Assembly (NCBI GenBank): GCA_023399215.1
Contig: JAEWQJ010000015.1
Span: forward strand, 1 to 33,422
Source: Methanobacteriota archaeon
GTDB lineage: Archaea > Halobacteriota > Methanosarcinia > Methanosarcinales > Methanosarcinaceae
Length of the DNA: 33,422 nucleotides
Reading direction: 5' to 3'
Shown: piece by piece, positions 25,001 through 32,590 of the stretch
Position numbering within the stretch: the stretch's first letter is position 1
Layout of the letters: every line of letters starts with the position of its first letter
Made by a program: the position numbers and the translations under genes
The notes under the pieces: model-generated
What the model was told of the DNA's origin: nothing
Database searches by the model: none
What the model saw: only the letters and a program-made list of their open reading frames with translations

Positions 25001-25403
25001 CAACTACGAAGAAGCAGTGAAAAAGTACAACCAGTCACTGAAAATTGAAGAAGAGCTGGGGGACAAAGGCGGAATTGCAATAACACTGCACCAGCTTGGA
25101 ATGATTCATCAGGATCAGGGCAACTACGAAGAAGCAGTCAAAAAGTATAACCAGTCACTGAAAATGAAAGAAGAGCTGGGAGACAAAAGCGGAATTGCAT
25201 CAACACTGGGACAATTAGGAAGAATATATGCGGAAAGGGAAGAGTTATCTCTTGCTCTTCAGGCGTATTTAACTGCTTTTTCGATTTTTAAATCGCTTAA
25301 TTCCCCATACGTTCAACTGGCTACAAATGATCTGGCTGAATTGCGAAATAAGATGGGAGAAGAAGAATTTGATGCTGAACTTGAAAGGCTGGTGAATGAA
25401 TGA
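22047..25403 (+). CDS. CHAT protease - STAND NTPase - TPR protein
   Basis: An 1118-aa multidomain protein. The start is the TTG at 22047: AGGTGATC, an extended match to the archaeal anti-Shine-Dalgarno, lies just upstream, and the GTG at 22038 overlaps that site. The order is: N-terminal segment with a charged linker (about 60-95); CHAT caspase-like domain (about 130-375) with catalytic His240 in HFTGHG and Cys284 in LSSCESAKG; NB-ARC-type NTPase with Walker A GFGGIGKT (429-436) and Walker B FLVIFDNFED (509-518); a helical/winged-helix region; then TPRs from about 790, five of them nearly identical 40-residue copies (24618-25217). Both catalytic residues and both nucleotide-binding motifs are intact. 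CHAT-STAND proteins are known from regulated-protease and defence contexts; a TPR sensor controlling a protease is inference. The next gene overlaps by ATGA. Confidence 0.92.
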   Translation: MEYSSLDFQITRSPEAPSYIYSASILEDGNVVASNDFELRQDLKLSQMLESIEKKVTESPEEPKKHNENAEAREEKEREEPHIEFGKMLYSKVFSGQLGEYFNKSITEVQENGSGLRISLRFGEDVPEISALPWEYLHDDEDFLIRRRNILISRLPAGVKKKKLEPLDSVLRMLVIISGPDDPRISPLNTEKEQEIILEAVDKLQRDQKIKVDFTEDATFENVEGYLNEQDYHIIHFTGHGISIDGKGHLVFETEDQKARLIDNKTLSDLFSERGIRLVVLSSCESAKGSNKEAFGDLASMLSKRGIPAVVAMQYSVLDDVATKFAYNFYRAIASGKPVDLALKEARLVMKNLENGNGLDFATPVLYLSDCNCVNVENLKPEPSEFVFKPMMMPDLQVMEKGFVARRKELRLLEKGFKSDVKRAAIIHGFGGIGKTVLATRFALKMGYYFEGTLGIKFTSATRPEDILNKFNNFLLMKGRPELNQILNQQVPLEVKTSLLVTILNQIRFLVIFDNFEDCLNEERNDIENLELKAFIQHLLNNTTRNTKFLITTRYDFDPLDGRLASGIEHISLPELHFPQTNWLMNNFTELADLGIQKKREIYDVIGGHPWTIGQFAKHAAVQGVDDLLLDLSPLKKELIEFTLLDKSYSKLDEDAKKLLLCASIYEEAVPVEALSWIIGDEKNECPAVGETLQKLLQWGLISKEQEYDKSVYSPHTIVKDFALKKLEKNGLDKKELLIRAAGYYENLVSQTGSLWDYLKARDYYFQAGDWESANEVVENTSDLLIRWGHIELAINLLNDSINTTSGEIKTNAQYTLATIYYRLGDLDTAFKIYNNIKSKCEEGGNKRGVAVVLHAIGNVHYSQGNYEEAVKKYNQSLKMKEELGNKSGIASTLHQLGMIHQDQGNYEEAVKKYNQSLKIEEELGNKSGIASTLHQLGNVHYSQGNYEEAVKKYNQSLKMKEELGDKRGIASTLHALGNFHYLQGNYEEAVKKYNQSLKIEEELGDKGGIAITLHQLGMIHQDQGNYEEAVKKYNQSLKMKEELGDKSGIASTLGQLGRIYAEREELSLALQAYLTAFSIFKSLNSPYVQLATNDLAELRNKMGEEEFDAELERLVNE
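24618..25217 (+). repeat. Five near-identical 120-bp tandem repeats encoding TPRs
   Basis: Copies begin at 24618, 24738, 24858, 24978 and 25098, each encoding GN/GM..H..QGNYEEAVKKYNQ and the following helix. Copies 2 and 5 share MIHQDQ, and copies 1 and 3 share NVHYSQ. The DNA identity is far higher than needed for the fold, which implies recent duplication or conversion. Confidence 0.95.
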
Positions 25404-25609
25404 CTTCTGAACCCATCAAGTGTCCTCACTGCGGATATAAGTACCACACAAATGTAGACAAAATTATTGAAGATGGAAAAACACGTGTAGTGCGTTTGGG
25501 TTTTTCTGATACTAAAAAAGCATTCAGCCGAAAAGCTCCCAAAACCCATTATATAGATCTCATCTGTCCCAATTGCAAGAAAGAATTCGAGTGGGAAGTA
25601 AAGGTATGA
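25400..25609 (+). CDS. Small zinc-ribbon protein, translationally coupled to the CHAT protein
   Basis: A 69-aa protein with two CxxC knuckles, CPHC at residues 8-11 and CPNC at 56-59, as in a single zinc ribbon. Between them lies a basic segment (TRVVRLGFSDTKKAFSRKAPK). The ATG overlaps the preceding TGA (ATGA at 25400-25403), and its own stop overlaps the start of the next gene, so all three are expected to be made from one mRNA in linked amounts. No family was recognised; it could be an adaptor, a nucleic-acid binder or a substrate of the protease. Confidence 0.8.
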   Translation: MTSEPIKCPHCGYKYHTNVDKIIEDGKTRVVRLGFSDTKKAFSRKAPKTHYIDLICPNCKKEFEWEVKV

Positions 25610-26064
25610 CTGAAGAGGAAATTGAAAGCGGGACTGGTGAGGGAAATATTCCTTTTATTCCCGTTGAGCCCAATCCTTTCTGGAAAAATAACGCTGAAAA
25701 ACTTGTTGGGGAATCTATTTCAGTTGTGGAGGATACGGCAAAACAGTTTGTTGTTGTCACAGGGCTGCTTCAGGGGATTTATTTTCACGCTATTGCATTT
25801 TCAGATATTAAGGGAGCAACATGGTATTCTGTCCTGATTTATATGTCTCCGCTTGTTTTGTGGTTGTTGAGTTTGATTTTTGCGGTAATGGTGCTTTTCA
25901 GGAAAAGGTATGAGATTAACATAAATTCAACCAGGGACTCAAAGGAAAAATTCGAGGAAATGGTGAAAATTAAGTACAGGTACATACGCATTTCGGGGTT
26001 TTTCCTGATTCTTAGTTTCGTGGCGCTCGCAATTGCTTTTTTGCATTACTTCGGTATATTTTAA
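25606..26064 (+). CDS. Three-TM membrane protein of the CHAT operon
   Basis: A 152-aa protein. The start MTEEEIESG at 25606 overlaps the zinc-ribbon stop (ATGA). An acidic/polar N-terminal region of about 47 residues is followed by hydrophobic segments at about 48-65 (FVVVTGLLQGIYFHAIAF), 75-98 and 129-152, with a charged loop (RKRYEINI...EEMVKIKYRYIR) between the second and third. The protein ends directly after the last helix. It is the membrane component of the operon. No family was recognised. The design would suit a membrane effector or anchor acting with the CHAT protease, but nothing in the sequence proves this. Confidence 0.85.
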   Translation: MTEEEIESGTGEGNIPFIPVEPNPFWKNNAEKLVGESISVVEDTAKQFVVVTGLLQGIYFHAIAFSDIKGATWYSVLIYMSPLVLWLLSLIFAVMVLFRKRYEININSTRDSKEKFEEMVKIKYRYIRISGFFLILSFVALAIAFLHYFGIF

Positions 26065-26202
26065 TTCTTTTTCGATGTTTGATTCTTTTCTTCTACTGAG
26101 GGTTTTAGAAAAATATATTTAACATGTGTTTTAATTATCTGAAAGCCTGTTTGCGAACAAATAAATATACAAAACCTTTTACAGGTAACCTAAGAGATAA
26201 AA

Positions 26203-27540
26203 ATGACCGAACTTAAGAAAACGATTTCCTTCACTCGGGGCATGGGGCTTGCAATCTGCATGCTTATAGGCACAGGGATTCTTGCACTGCCAGGTTTAGC
26301 ACTTGATGCAGGAACCGTCTATGAAGCAATCCTCGGCTGGTTCCTTATAGCGATTGTCGCAGTCCCTCTTATCGAAGTCTGCTCCAGCCTTGGCCTTAAA
26401 TTTCCTTCTACAGCCGGACTTGCCGGTTACGCTGAAAAGGCTGTTGGGCCATGGGGAGGATATGCGGTTTCCTACCTTGTGGGAGGCTCTTTCTTTTTTG
26501 GGCTTCCTGCGGTTGCCCTTATAGGCAGCGAATATATGAAGCAGCTTTTTCAGTTGTCAGACACAGGAGCAGCCCTTTTTGCGATTCTGCTTGTAACTCT
26601 GATGTTCCTTTCGAACATGGCAGGAATGAGGGTTATCTCTCTGATCAATTACGCATCTCTGGCTGTCCTTTTTCTGCTAATAGGCCTGCTTATTGCCTTT
26701 AACCTTGATTTTCTGGGTTCAGGCCTCGGGATTGCCAGCGAAGCAATTAGTGGCAACGCGCATATAGACCTGCATAACATCTGGAAAGTTGCAGCCCTCC
26801 TTTTCTGGGCTTTTTTGGGCTGGGAAAACCTTTCTTTTTCCCTGGGGGAAATAAAAAATCCTGAAAAAAACGTACCTCGCCTTTACTGGCTAAGTTTTGC
26901 CCTTGTGACCTCAATCTACCTTGTACTTGCCTTAATCAGCACGGGAGCCAGTGTTTCAGGCGCTTCTCTTCAGGGTGCAGCCGGGCTTTCCGGCCTCGTG
27001 CTTTTCACACCTGGAGGAAAACTGCTCATCTGGCTCATGATAATAGTTATTGCAGCAAATGCCTGTTCCTGGGACTTTACTGCAAGCCGCCTGCTGTACG
27101 CTGGGGGCAGGACTGGAATTTTTCCTAAAGTTTTCGGAAAGCTTTCAAAAAGGAATATTCCTGTGCCCAGCCTTGTTGGACTGTATGTACTTTCAATTTT
27201 CCTGATTCTTGGAAGTTATCTCCTAAAAATTCCGGTATCAGCTATGATACTGCTTGTAAACCAGAACTTCGTTTTCCTCTACGCTTTCATTATAATTGCA
27301 TACTGGAAAACCGAAAACAGCTGGAAGAAATGGACTTTTTCGGCTCTTTCACTCGTGTCCCTGAGTTTTTTGGTCTCAGGGTTTACCTGGAAAATCGCTT
27401 ATCCGATCTTTTTGATAGGCTTTGGATATTACAGGTTTCTCAGGAGTACAAATAAAATTTCTACATCCAGTCATGTATCCGGAAATGAAAATGCACTCCG
27501 TGAAGAAGCTCAGGAAATATCTGTCTTGGCTAAGCACTGA
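26203..27540 (+). CDS. APC-superfamily amino-acid permease/exporter
   Basis: A 445-aa membrane protein with about 12 hydrophobic segments. The first helix region GLAICMLIGTGILALPGLAL carries the GTGI(L) turn typical of APC transporters, and GWENLSFSLGEIKNPEKNVPR is the family's conserved motif after helix 6. The length and N-terminus are close to the YjeH-like branch, which exports amino acids in bacteria; the substrate here is unknown. A TATA box (AATATAC, about 26166) lies about 37 bp upstream of the ATG, and AAGAGAT precedes it. It is monocistronic and separate from the CHAT operon (138 bp). Confidence 0.85.
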   Translation: MTELKKTISFTRGMGLAICMLIGTGILALPGLALDAGTVYEAILGWFLIAIVAVPLIEVCSSLGLKFPSTAGLAGYAEKAVGPWGGYAVSYLVGGSFFFGLPAVALIGSEYMKQLFQLSDTGAALFAILLVTLMFLSNMAGMRVISLINYASLAVLFLLIGLLIAFNLDFLGSGLGIASEAISGNAHIDLHNIWKVAALLFWAFLGWENLSFSLGEIKNPEKNVPRLYWLSFALVTSIYLVLALISTGASVSGASLQGAAGLSGLVLFTPGGKLLIWLMIIVIAANACSWDFTASRLLYAGGRTGIFPKVFGKLSKRNIPVPSLVGLYVLSIFLILGSYLLKIPVSAMILLVNQNFVFLYAFIIIAYWKTENSWKKWTFSALSLVSLSFLVSGFTWKIAYPIFLIGFGYYRFLRSTNKISTSSHVSGNENALREEAQEISVLAKH

Positions 27541-27666
27541 ATGTTAAGCACTAAATGTGAGTACTAAACTAAAAAATTTAAAGGGAAACCTATAAATCTT
27601 ACGCTTTATAAATATAATAAAACAGTTCACAAGCAACTTTTTAATTTTACGGGGATGTGACCATTA

Positions 27667-28128
27667 TTGTCGATAAGTGTAAAAGATTCGCCTGGAAAAG
27701 GTAGGGGCGTGTTTGCACGGAGAAACTTTAGAAAAGGCGAGGTAATAGAAACCTGTCCTGTCATAGTTTTACCCACTGAAGAGATAGACTCACTTGAGCT
27801 TACCCATCTCTATAATTATTATTTTGCCTTAGATCCTGATTCAAAAGATGCAGCTATCGCACTGGGCTATGGTTCTCGTTATAATCACTCGTACAACCCG
27901 AACGCAAGGTACTGTAAAGACTTCGATAACAGCCTTTTAAAATACGTTTGCATAAGAGATATTCAGGAAGACGAGGAAATAACAATAAATTATAACTGTG
28001 ACCCTAAGACCCCGTCACAGAAGTCAAATAAACTCTGCACATTCCCGATTGGGCATTTTGATTTTCATTATCAAGGTTGGCCAATCAAAGTTACAAGAAA
28101 TTATAAGTTTCATGGGTTCTTTCGTTGA
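27667..28128 (+). CDS. SET-domain lysine methyltransferase
   Basis: A 153-aa single-domain protein. RGVFARRNFRKGEVIE (13-28) is the SAM-binding N-terminal SET motif, GSRYNHSYNPNA (69-80) contains the NHS core, and EEITINYN (103-110) is the catalytic-tyrosine motif. Methanosarcina mazei has a characterised SET enzyme that methylates the chromatin protein MC1-alpha, so a chromatin substrate is plausible. The start is a TTG at 27667 with GGGATGTGA upstream. After INYN the C-terminal 43 residues (CDPKTPSQ...KFHGFFR) do not look like the tail I expect for this family; a late frameshift or a lineage-specific tail is possible. Confidence 0.85.
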   Translation: MSISVKDSPGKGRGVFARRNFRKGEVIETCPVIVLPTEEIDSLELTHLYNYYFALDPDSKDAAIALGYGSRYNHSYNPNARYCKDFDNSLLKYVCIRDIQEDEEITINYNCDPKTPSQKSNKLCTFPIGHFDFHYQGWPIKVTRNYKFHGFFR

Positions 28129-28596
28129 GGTCACTAAGACGAAACCCCAGTCTGGTTTGATTTTGCAGGTCGGGAAGATCTTGATATTTGCTGAAAAGGA
28201 TAATTATTGGATGTAGTCATTGGATGTAGTCATTGAATGTTCTTGAAAGAGAATGCATTTTACTCTTCCAAATTTCTTTAATCTTTTTTGATTTTGTGTA
28301 TGACAGGCGCGAAGTTTATATTTTCTTCAACCACTTTATAATAAAAAGCTAACCTATACGCTGAACTATACGCTGACTTATAAGCTGACTTATAGCTGAC
28401 CTATAATCTGACCTATAAGCTAATGCTTCGATTTCAAAACCAATTCTTTATTTACTGGAAAAATCCGTAGTCTTCGGATCTATTAATAAATCAAGTGTAA
28501 TGAGCTTACTTCGTAATCACAATACTAGCTGTGAAATTTAATCCCGAGCCAATTCAAAGCCAAAACTTCTCCTGAAGTTATAAAAAGGAGTCAAAA
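28129..28596. other. Intergenic region with tandem repeats
   Basis: 468 bp without a supported gene. It holds a doubled TGGATGTAGTCAT near 28210, about six irregular copies of an 11-12-bp unit like CTGACTTATAAG (28350-28425) and a small hairpin ATCCG/CGGAT near 28465-28480. The ribosome-binding site of the next gene (GGAG) is at the end. Confidence 0.7.
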
Positions 28597-29403
28597 ATGG
28601 AAAATACATTTCTTACGGTTTTTCGGATAAGCCTGTTTGACACTCTCTATGTCACAGGCTCTCTGATTCTTGTCGGGATGATACTCGGCCTTCTTGAAAA
28701 CCGGGCTAACTTTTACGTCCAGAGAGCTTTTGGCAGGAAAGGGATTCTGGTTACAGCCTGGATAGGCACTCCGATTCACGAACTTGGCCACCTGTTGATG
28801 TGCTATGTATTCAGGCACAAAGTAACTAAACTCAAGCTGTTTTCCCACAAGGAAAAGGACGGAACCCTTGGATACGTCAATCATAGCTGGAACCCTAAAA
28901 GCCTCTACCAGAACATAGGGAACTTTTTCATAGGTATGGGTCCAATCTTCAGCGGAACCGCGGCTCTTATCATCGTCATGAAACTGCTGCTGCCGGATTC
29001 TTTTACAAGGGTTGCCGATTATCTTACCCTTGAGCCTGCCCAGCCGGATCAGTATATTTTGACAAAAATCTTCGCTCTTACAGCAGGTCTCTTTCAAAGC
29101 ATATTCTCGTTAGAAAACCTGTTTTCTCTCAATTTCTGGATTTATTTTGCCCTGGCAATCGCAATCTCTTCGCATATAGCCCTGAGCAAAGAAGATCTTA
29201 AAGGAGCAGGCAGGGGTTTTGTAACCATACTCTTTTTCATTTTGCTGATAAATTTGGTTGCTCTCGTTTTCAATGCTGATATTTCCAGCTTTTTTGCAGA
29301 GATACTGGCTCTAAACGTATATCTTGTAGCCTTTTCAATGATTTCAATTGTTTTTTCTTTAATAAGGCTGGTTTTAAGTGCTTTTGCGTATCATCTGGTT
29401 TAA
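28597..29403 (+). CDS. Membrane protein with HELGH (M50-like) motif
   Basis: A 268-aa integral membrane protein with about six to seven hydrophobic segments. HELGH at residues 61-65 sits at a membrane boundary after TAWIGTPI, and GYVNHSWNPKS plus NFFIGMGPIFSG follow, an arrangement reminiscent of site-2-protease-like (M50) proteins. The classical second M50 motif with an Asp ligand is not evident, so proteolytic activity is uncertain. AAGGAG lies 6-7 nt before the ATG. It stands alone between repeat-rich gaps. Confidence 0.75.
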   Translation: MENTFLTVFRISLFDTLYVTGSLILVGMILGLLENRANFYVQRAFGRKGILVTAWIGTPIHELGHLLMCYVFRHKVTKLKLFSHKEKDGTLGYVNHSWNPKSLYQNIGNFFIGMGPIFSGTAALIIVMKLLLPDSFTRVADYLTLEPAQPDQYILTKIFALTAGLFQSIFSLENLFSLNFWIYFALAIAISSHIALSKEDLKGAGRGFVTILFFILLINLVALVFNADISSFFAEILALNVYLVAFSMISIVFSLIRLVLSAFAYHLV

Positions 29404-29464
29404 AAATTCCATAAATGTATTATTTCCATCATATACATGTTAAATAATTTCAAATCAGGATTAT

Positions 29465-29665
29465 AGAAGACAAAAAATGAAGACAAAAAATAGAAGACAA
29501 AAAATGAAGACAAAAAAATAGAAGACAAAAAATGAAGACAAAAAAACAGAAGACAAAAAATGAAGACAAAAAAATAGAAGACGAAAATGAAGATGAAAAA
29601 TAGAAGACAAAAAATGAAGACAAAAAATGAAGACAAAAAATGAAGACGAAAAATAAAAGTAGAGA
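29465..29665. repeat. Purine-rich tandem repeat array
   Basis: About 14 copies of a 13-16-bp unit (GAAGACAAAAAATGA, with TA or AAT insertions) form a 200-bp tract almost free of pyrimidines on the plus strand. It lies between the 3' ends of convergent genes. The long Phe-rich reading frames on the minus strand are by-products of the repeat. Confidence 0.9.
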
Positions 29666-29709
29666 TTGAAGAACATATTGTTTTTTTACAAAGACCTTTT
29701 CTGCTTCAC

Positions 29710-30168
29710 TCAAAACCCATGCTGCTTTCCTGTCATTTCTTCAATCTCAATCTTAATTATGCACAACCTGTTAACTTTCCATTCTTCAAACTCAAAAGGC
29801 CCTTTTTTCCCGTAATGCTCGGAAAGAACAGTAAGACCTTCTACTTTTTCATCATAATCTTCAACAAACCGTGCCTGTCCGTTCCCTACAACACTCCTGT
29901 AGCGGACATTATATTTGCAGATATCTTCGGCAGTGACGACTTCAGTCTCGACATCGGCTTCGAAAGCGACTCTGGGGTTCCTGTTAAGGATGTCGATCTT
30001 CTTGCCTTTGCGGGAACAGTGGAGATAAATTTTGTTCTCTTTGTATCCAAAAGCCATTGGGATAATGTAAGGTGTGTCTGAGTCAGAGAGGGCAATACGA
30101 AGGAACTTTGCCTTTGAGATAATCTCTTCTATCTGCTGATGATCCTGTATCAGGTCTTTACTTCCCAT
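29710..30168 (-). CDS. Pyridoxamine 5'-phosphate oxidase-like flavoprotein (NimA type)
   Basis: A 152-aa split-barrel flavin-binding protein. FLRIALSDSDTPYIIPMAFGY, IYLHCSRKGKKIDIL and NPRVAFEAD are the family's FMN-site blocks; the HCSRKGKK stretch is typical of NimA-like proteins. RYRSVVGNGQARFVED follows. Relatives include 5-nitroimidazole reductases, but many have unknown substrates. GGTGA lies just before the ATG. It is divergent from the MarR-MATE operon, with a TATA box (GTATATAAAC, minus) at 30253-30262, and may share regulation with it. Confidence 0.85.
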   Translation of the reverse strand: MGSKDLIQDHQQIEEIISKAKFLRIALSDSDTPYIIPMAFGYKENKIYLHCSRKGKKIDILNRNPRVAFEADVETEVVTAEDICKYNVRYRSVVGNGQARFVEDYDEKVEGLTVLSEHYGKKGPFEFEEWKVNRLCIIKIEIEEMTGKQHGF

Positions 30169-30287
30169 TCTTTCACCTTAAAGAAATTCATTTGTTATAG
30201 AAAACCTGTAAATAAATATTTATTCTTGGGATAAAAGTTACTTCTCGTCTGAGTTTATATACTAACCAGTTATTTTGCATATAATTT

Positions 30288-30315
30288 TAGTTTCATTAGG
30301 AACTATTATATACCT
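30288..30315 (+). promoter_or_regulatory. MarR-MATE promoter with possible operator
   Basis: TATA-like ATTATATACC at 30305-30314, directly preceded by the inverted repeat TAGTT (30288-30292) / AACTA (30301-30305). This is where a MarR protein could block the promoter. The assignment is by position only. Confidence 0.35.
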
Positions 30316-30424
30316 CACAAGCCTATAGAGGGCGGATCAGTTTCATTTGTAATGATTTTCACAATGTTTTATTTAAAAAACAAGCTGCCCAGCTCATAAA
30401 TGTGAAAATGTGAAGGATAAAATT

Positions 30425-30928
30425 ATGGAAGACCCAAGAGAAGGAAACTTAAAAGAAACAGACTCTAGAGGAAAAGATCCAAGAGAAATATTAGGCCCTA
30501 TTGCTTACATTTACAGGAGCCATCTGGCGTACATGGTAAAGGAACTCGAAGCTTACAGGGTCGGAAGCGGACAGTTTGAGTTTTTACTGCTATTATACTA
30601 CAAAGATGGAGTATCCCAGGAAACTCTTGCAAAGGAACTGAAAGTTAGCAAAGCAACAAGTGCCAGAACGATCCAGAATCTGGAAAAAGAAGGTTATGTT
30701 TACAGAGAAAGAGACGAAACTGACCTTCGAGCTTACAGGGTTTACTTGACTGGTAAAGGAAAGGAAATGAGAGAAATAATTTTTAAGAAGTTGACTGCTT
30801 TTGCAGATATTCTCTTTTCTGATTTTACCTTTGAAGAAAAAGAAATTTTCAGGTTGCTCATTCATAAAGCTGTGATTAAACTTTTTGAGCCTGGGTTTGA
30901 GCCTCCATCTGACAGGTCAGACGATTGA
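30425..30928 (+). CDS. MarR-family transcriptional regulator
   Basis: A 167-aa winged-helix protein. The start MEDPREGN at 30425 follows AAGGAT by 7 nt; a GTG five codons earlier has no clear site. A polar N-terminus precedes the dimerisation helix (PIAYIYRSHLAYMVKE). The helix-turn-helix (SQETLAKELKVSKATSARTIQNLEKEGYV) and the wing with DETDLRAYRVYLT are typical of MarR. Only 27 bp separate it from the MATE pump gene downstream, so it probably represses that operon in response to a small molecule. The pairing MarR-MATE is common. Confidence 0.92.
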   Translation: MEDPREGNLKETDSRGKDPREILGPIAYIYRSHLAYMVKELEAYRVGSGQFEFLLLLYYKDGVSQETLAKELKVSKATSARTIQNLEKEGYVYRERDETDLRAYRVYLTGKGKEMREIIFKKLTAFADILFSDFTFEEKEIFRLLIHKAVIKLFEPGFEPPSDRSDD

Positions 30929-30955
30929 GGTGAAAAACGGTGGAGATAAAAAAAT

Positions 30956-32362
30956 ATGGATGAAAAAAGTGAGTTCCTCGGCAAAGATAACATAAGAAAG
31001 CTTCTGTTTAAGCTCTCAGCCCCCATTGTCGTCGGAATGCTGGTACAGGCTATTTATAACGTAGTAGACACCTTTTTCGTGGGAATGGCTTATGGAGCAG
31101 ATGACGTCCAGGCCATAGGCGGACTTTCGATAGCATTTCCGATCCAGATGATGGTGATGGCTTTTGGAATTGTGCTCGGGACAGGAGGTTCCTCCATAAT
31201 TTCACGTGCACTTGGAGCCCGAGAAAATGAAAAAGCCGAAAGAGTACTTGGAAATGTCTTTTCCCTGAGTTTAATATTAAGTGTGCTTATAGCCATCCCA
31301 GGCCTTTATTATCTTGATCCGATTTTGAAGGTTTTCGGAGCAACTGCTGGTGTCATGCCTTATGCCAGAGAATATCTTAAATATATAATACTGGGAGGAA
31401 CTGTCTTTGTCTTTGGAGTGGCTGTTCAGAATATTGTCCGATCTGAAGGAAACGCCCGCCTTGCAATGAATGCTATGCTTGTAGGAGGCGGCCTCAATAT
31501 CTTCCTTGACCCGCTTTTTATGCTTGGTTTTGGAATGGGCGTAAAAGGGGCTGCAATTGCAACCGTAATATCACAGACAATAGCTTCGATCTGGCTCCTG
31601 CTGTACTACCTCAAGGGAAAAGGAGCTGTTCATTTCAGATCAGAAACCTTGAAACCCGATTTGGAAATTGTTAAGGAAATCTGGGCTATTGGTATTGGGT
31701 CTTTTGTAATGCAGTGCTCAAACAGTGTCATGATGATTTTCGTGTTCAATGCACTTGCAACTTATGGAGGAGATAGCGCAATTGCCGTTTTTGGTGTAAT
31801 AATAAAGGTTAACTCCTTCATTTTCATGTCCCTTCTGGGTATGGGCTTTGGCCTGCAACCGATTGTCGGGTTTAACTATGGAGCAAAAAAATATGAAAGA
31901 ATAGTCGAAGCTGTAAAATTATCGCTTGTAGCGACAACGACTATTGGAATTTTTGGCCTGCTGATCATTTTACTCTTAAAAGAACAAATTCTCGGCTTAT
32001 TCAGTGCAGACCCGCAATATCTGGAGATTGGAATAAAAGCTATGACTATCATGCTTCTGGGGATGCCTCTGGTAGGCATGAATGTGATCACATCAATCCT
32101 ATTCCAGGCCCTGGGAAAAGCAAAACCTGCGTTCCTTCTTTCCATTAGTCGGCAGCTTCTCTTTCTGATCCCTCTTGTTACCATCCTTCCTCGGTTCTAT
32201 CAACTGAATGGAGTCTGGGCAGCTTATCCGATCTCAGATTTTCTAGCATTTCTGCTTTCCGGGTTCCTGCTTCTCAGGATCTATAAAATATTCAAAGAAC
32301 AGAAAAAGTCTTCAAAAACTGCTGCAGGATCAGAAATTGTAGATAAAATGTCTAATATCTAA
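30956..32362 (+). CDS. MATE-family multidrug efflux transporter
   Basis: A 468-aa membrane protein with 12 predicted helices in two homologous halves. The first half begins KLSAPIVVGMLVQAIYNVVDTFFVG and the second IGIGSFVMQCSNSVMMIFVFN; GLQPIVGFNYGAKKYER is the conserved loop after helix 8. MATE proteins export cationic compounds using H+ or Na+. A strong ribosome-binding site (GGTGGAGAT) precedes the ATG. It is the second gene of the MarR operon. Confidence 0.95.
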   Translation: MDEKSEFLGKDNIRKLLFKLSAPIVVGMLVQAIYNVVDTFFVGMAYGADDVQAIGGLSIAFPIQMMVMAFGIVLGTGGSSIISRALGARENEKAERVLGNVFSLSLILSVLIAIPGLYYLDPILKVFGATAGVMPYAREYLKYIILGGTVFVFGVAVQNIVRSEGNARLAMNAMLVGGGLNIFLDPLFMLGFGMGVKGAAIATVISQTIASIWLLLYYLKGKGAVHFRSETLKPDLEIVKEIWAIGIGSFVMQCSNSVMMIFVFNALATYGGDSAIAVFGVIIKVNSFIFMSLLGMGFGLQPIVGFNYGAKKYERIVEAVKLSLVATTTIGIFGLLIILLLKEQILGLFSADPQYLEIGIKAMTIMLLGMPLVGMNVITSILFQALGKAKPAFLLSISRQLLFLIPLVTILPRFYQLNGVWAAYPISDFLAFLLSGFLLLRIYKIFKEQKKSSKTAAGSEIVDKMSNI

Positions 32363-32393
32363 CAGTTTACAAAAGAGTTTTTGTGTCAGATCA

Positions 32394-32481
32394 AAAACGT
32401 CTTCAGTTCTGTCACGATATAGGGTTTTCAGTTCTGTCACAAAAACGTCTTCAGTTCTGGTCACAAGAAAGGGTTTCAGTT
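32394..32481. repeat. Tandem duplication of a 47-bp segment
   Basis: AAAAACGTCTTCAGTTCTG at 32394 and again at 32441, each followed by GTCAC, an AGGGTTT-like stretch and CAG. It contains three or four copies of CAGTTCTG(G)TCAC. It is intergenic, before the ABC ATPase gene. Confidence 0.8.
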
Positions 32482-32590
32482 TATCATAAAATCGTTTAAG
32501 GAATAACGTATATTATAAACACAAGAAAATTCAACTCAGGTTCCTTAAAAAGGTTCAGCTCAGATATAACTAACTTTTTAGAGGGTGGGT

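Noticed and set aside
29400..29713. Phe/Leu-rich minus-strand frames resembling membrane proteins
   Set aside because: They are read out of the purine repeat array and exist in all three frames, a repeat artefact.
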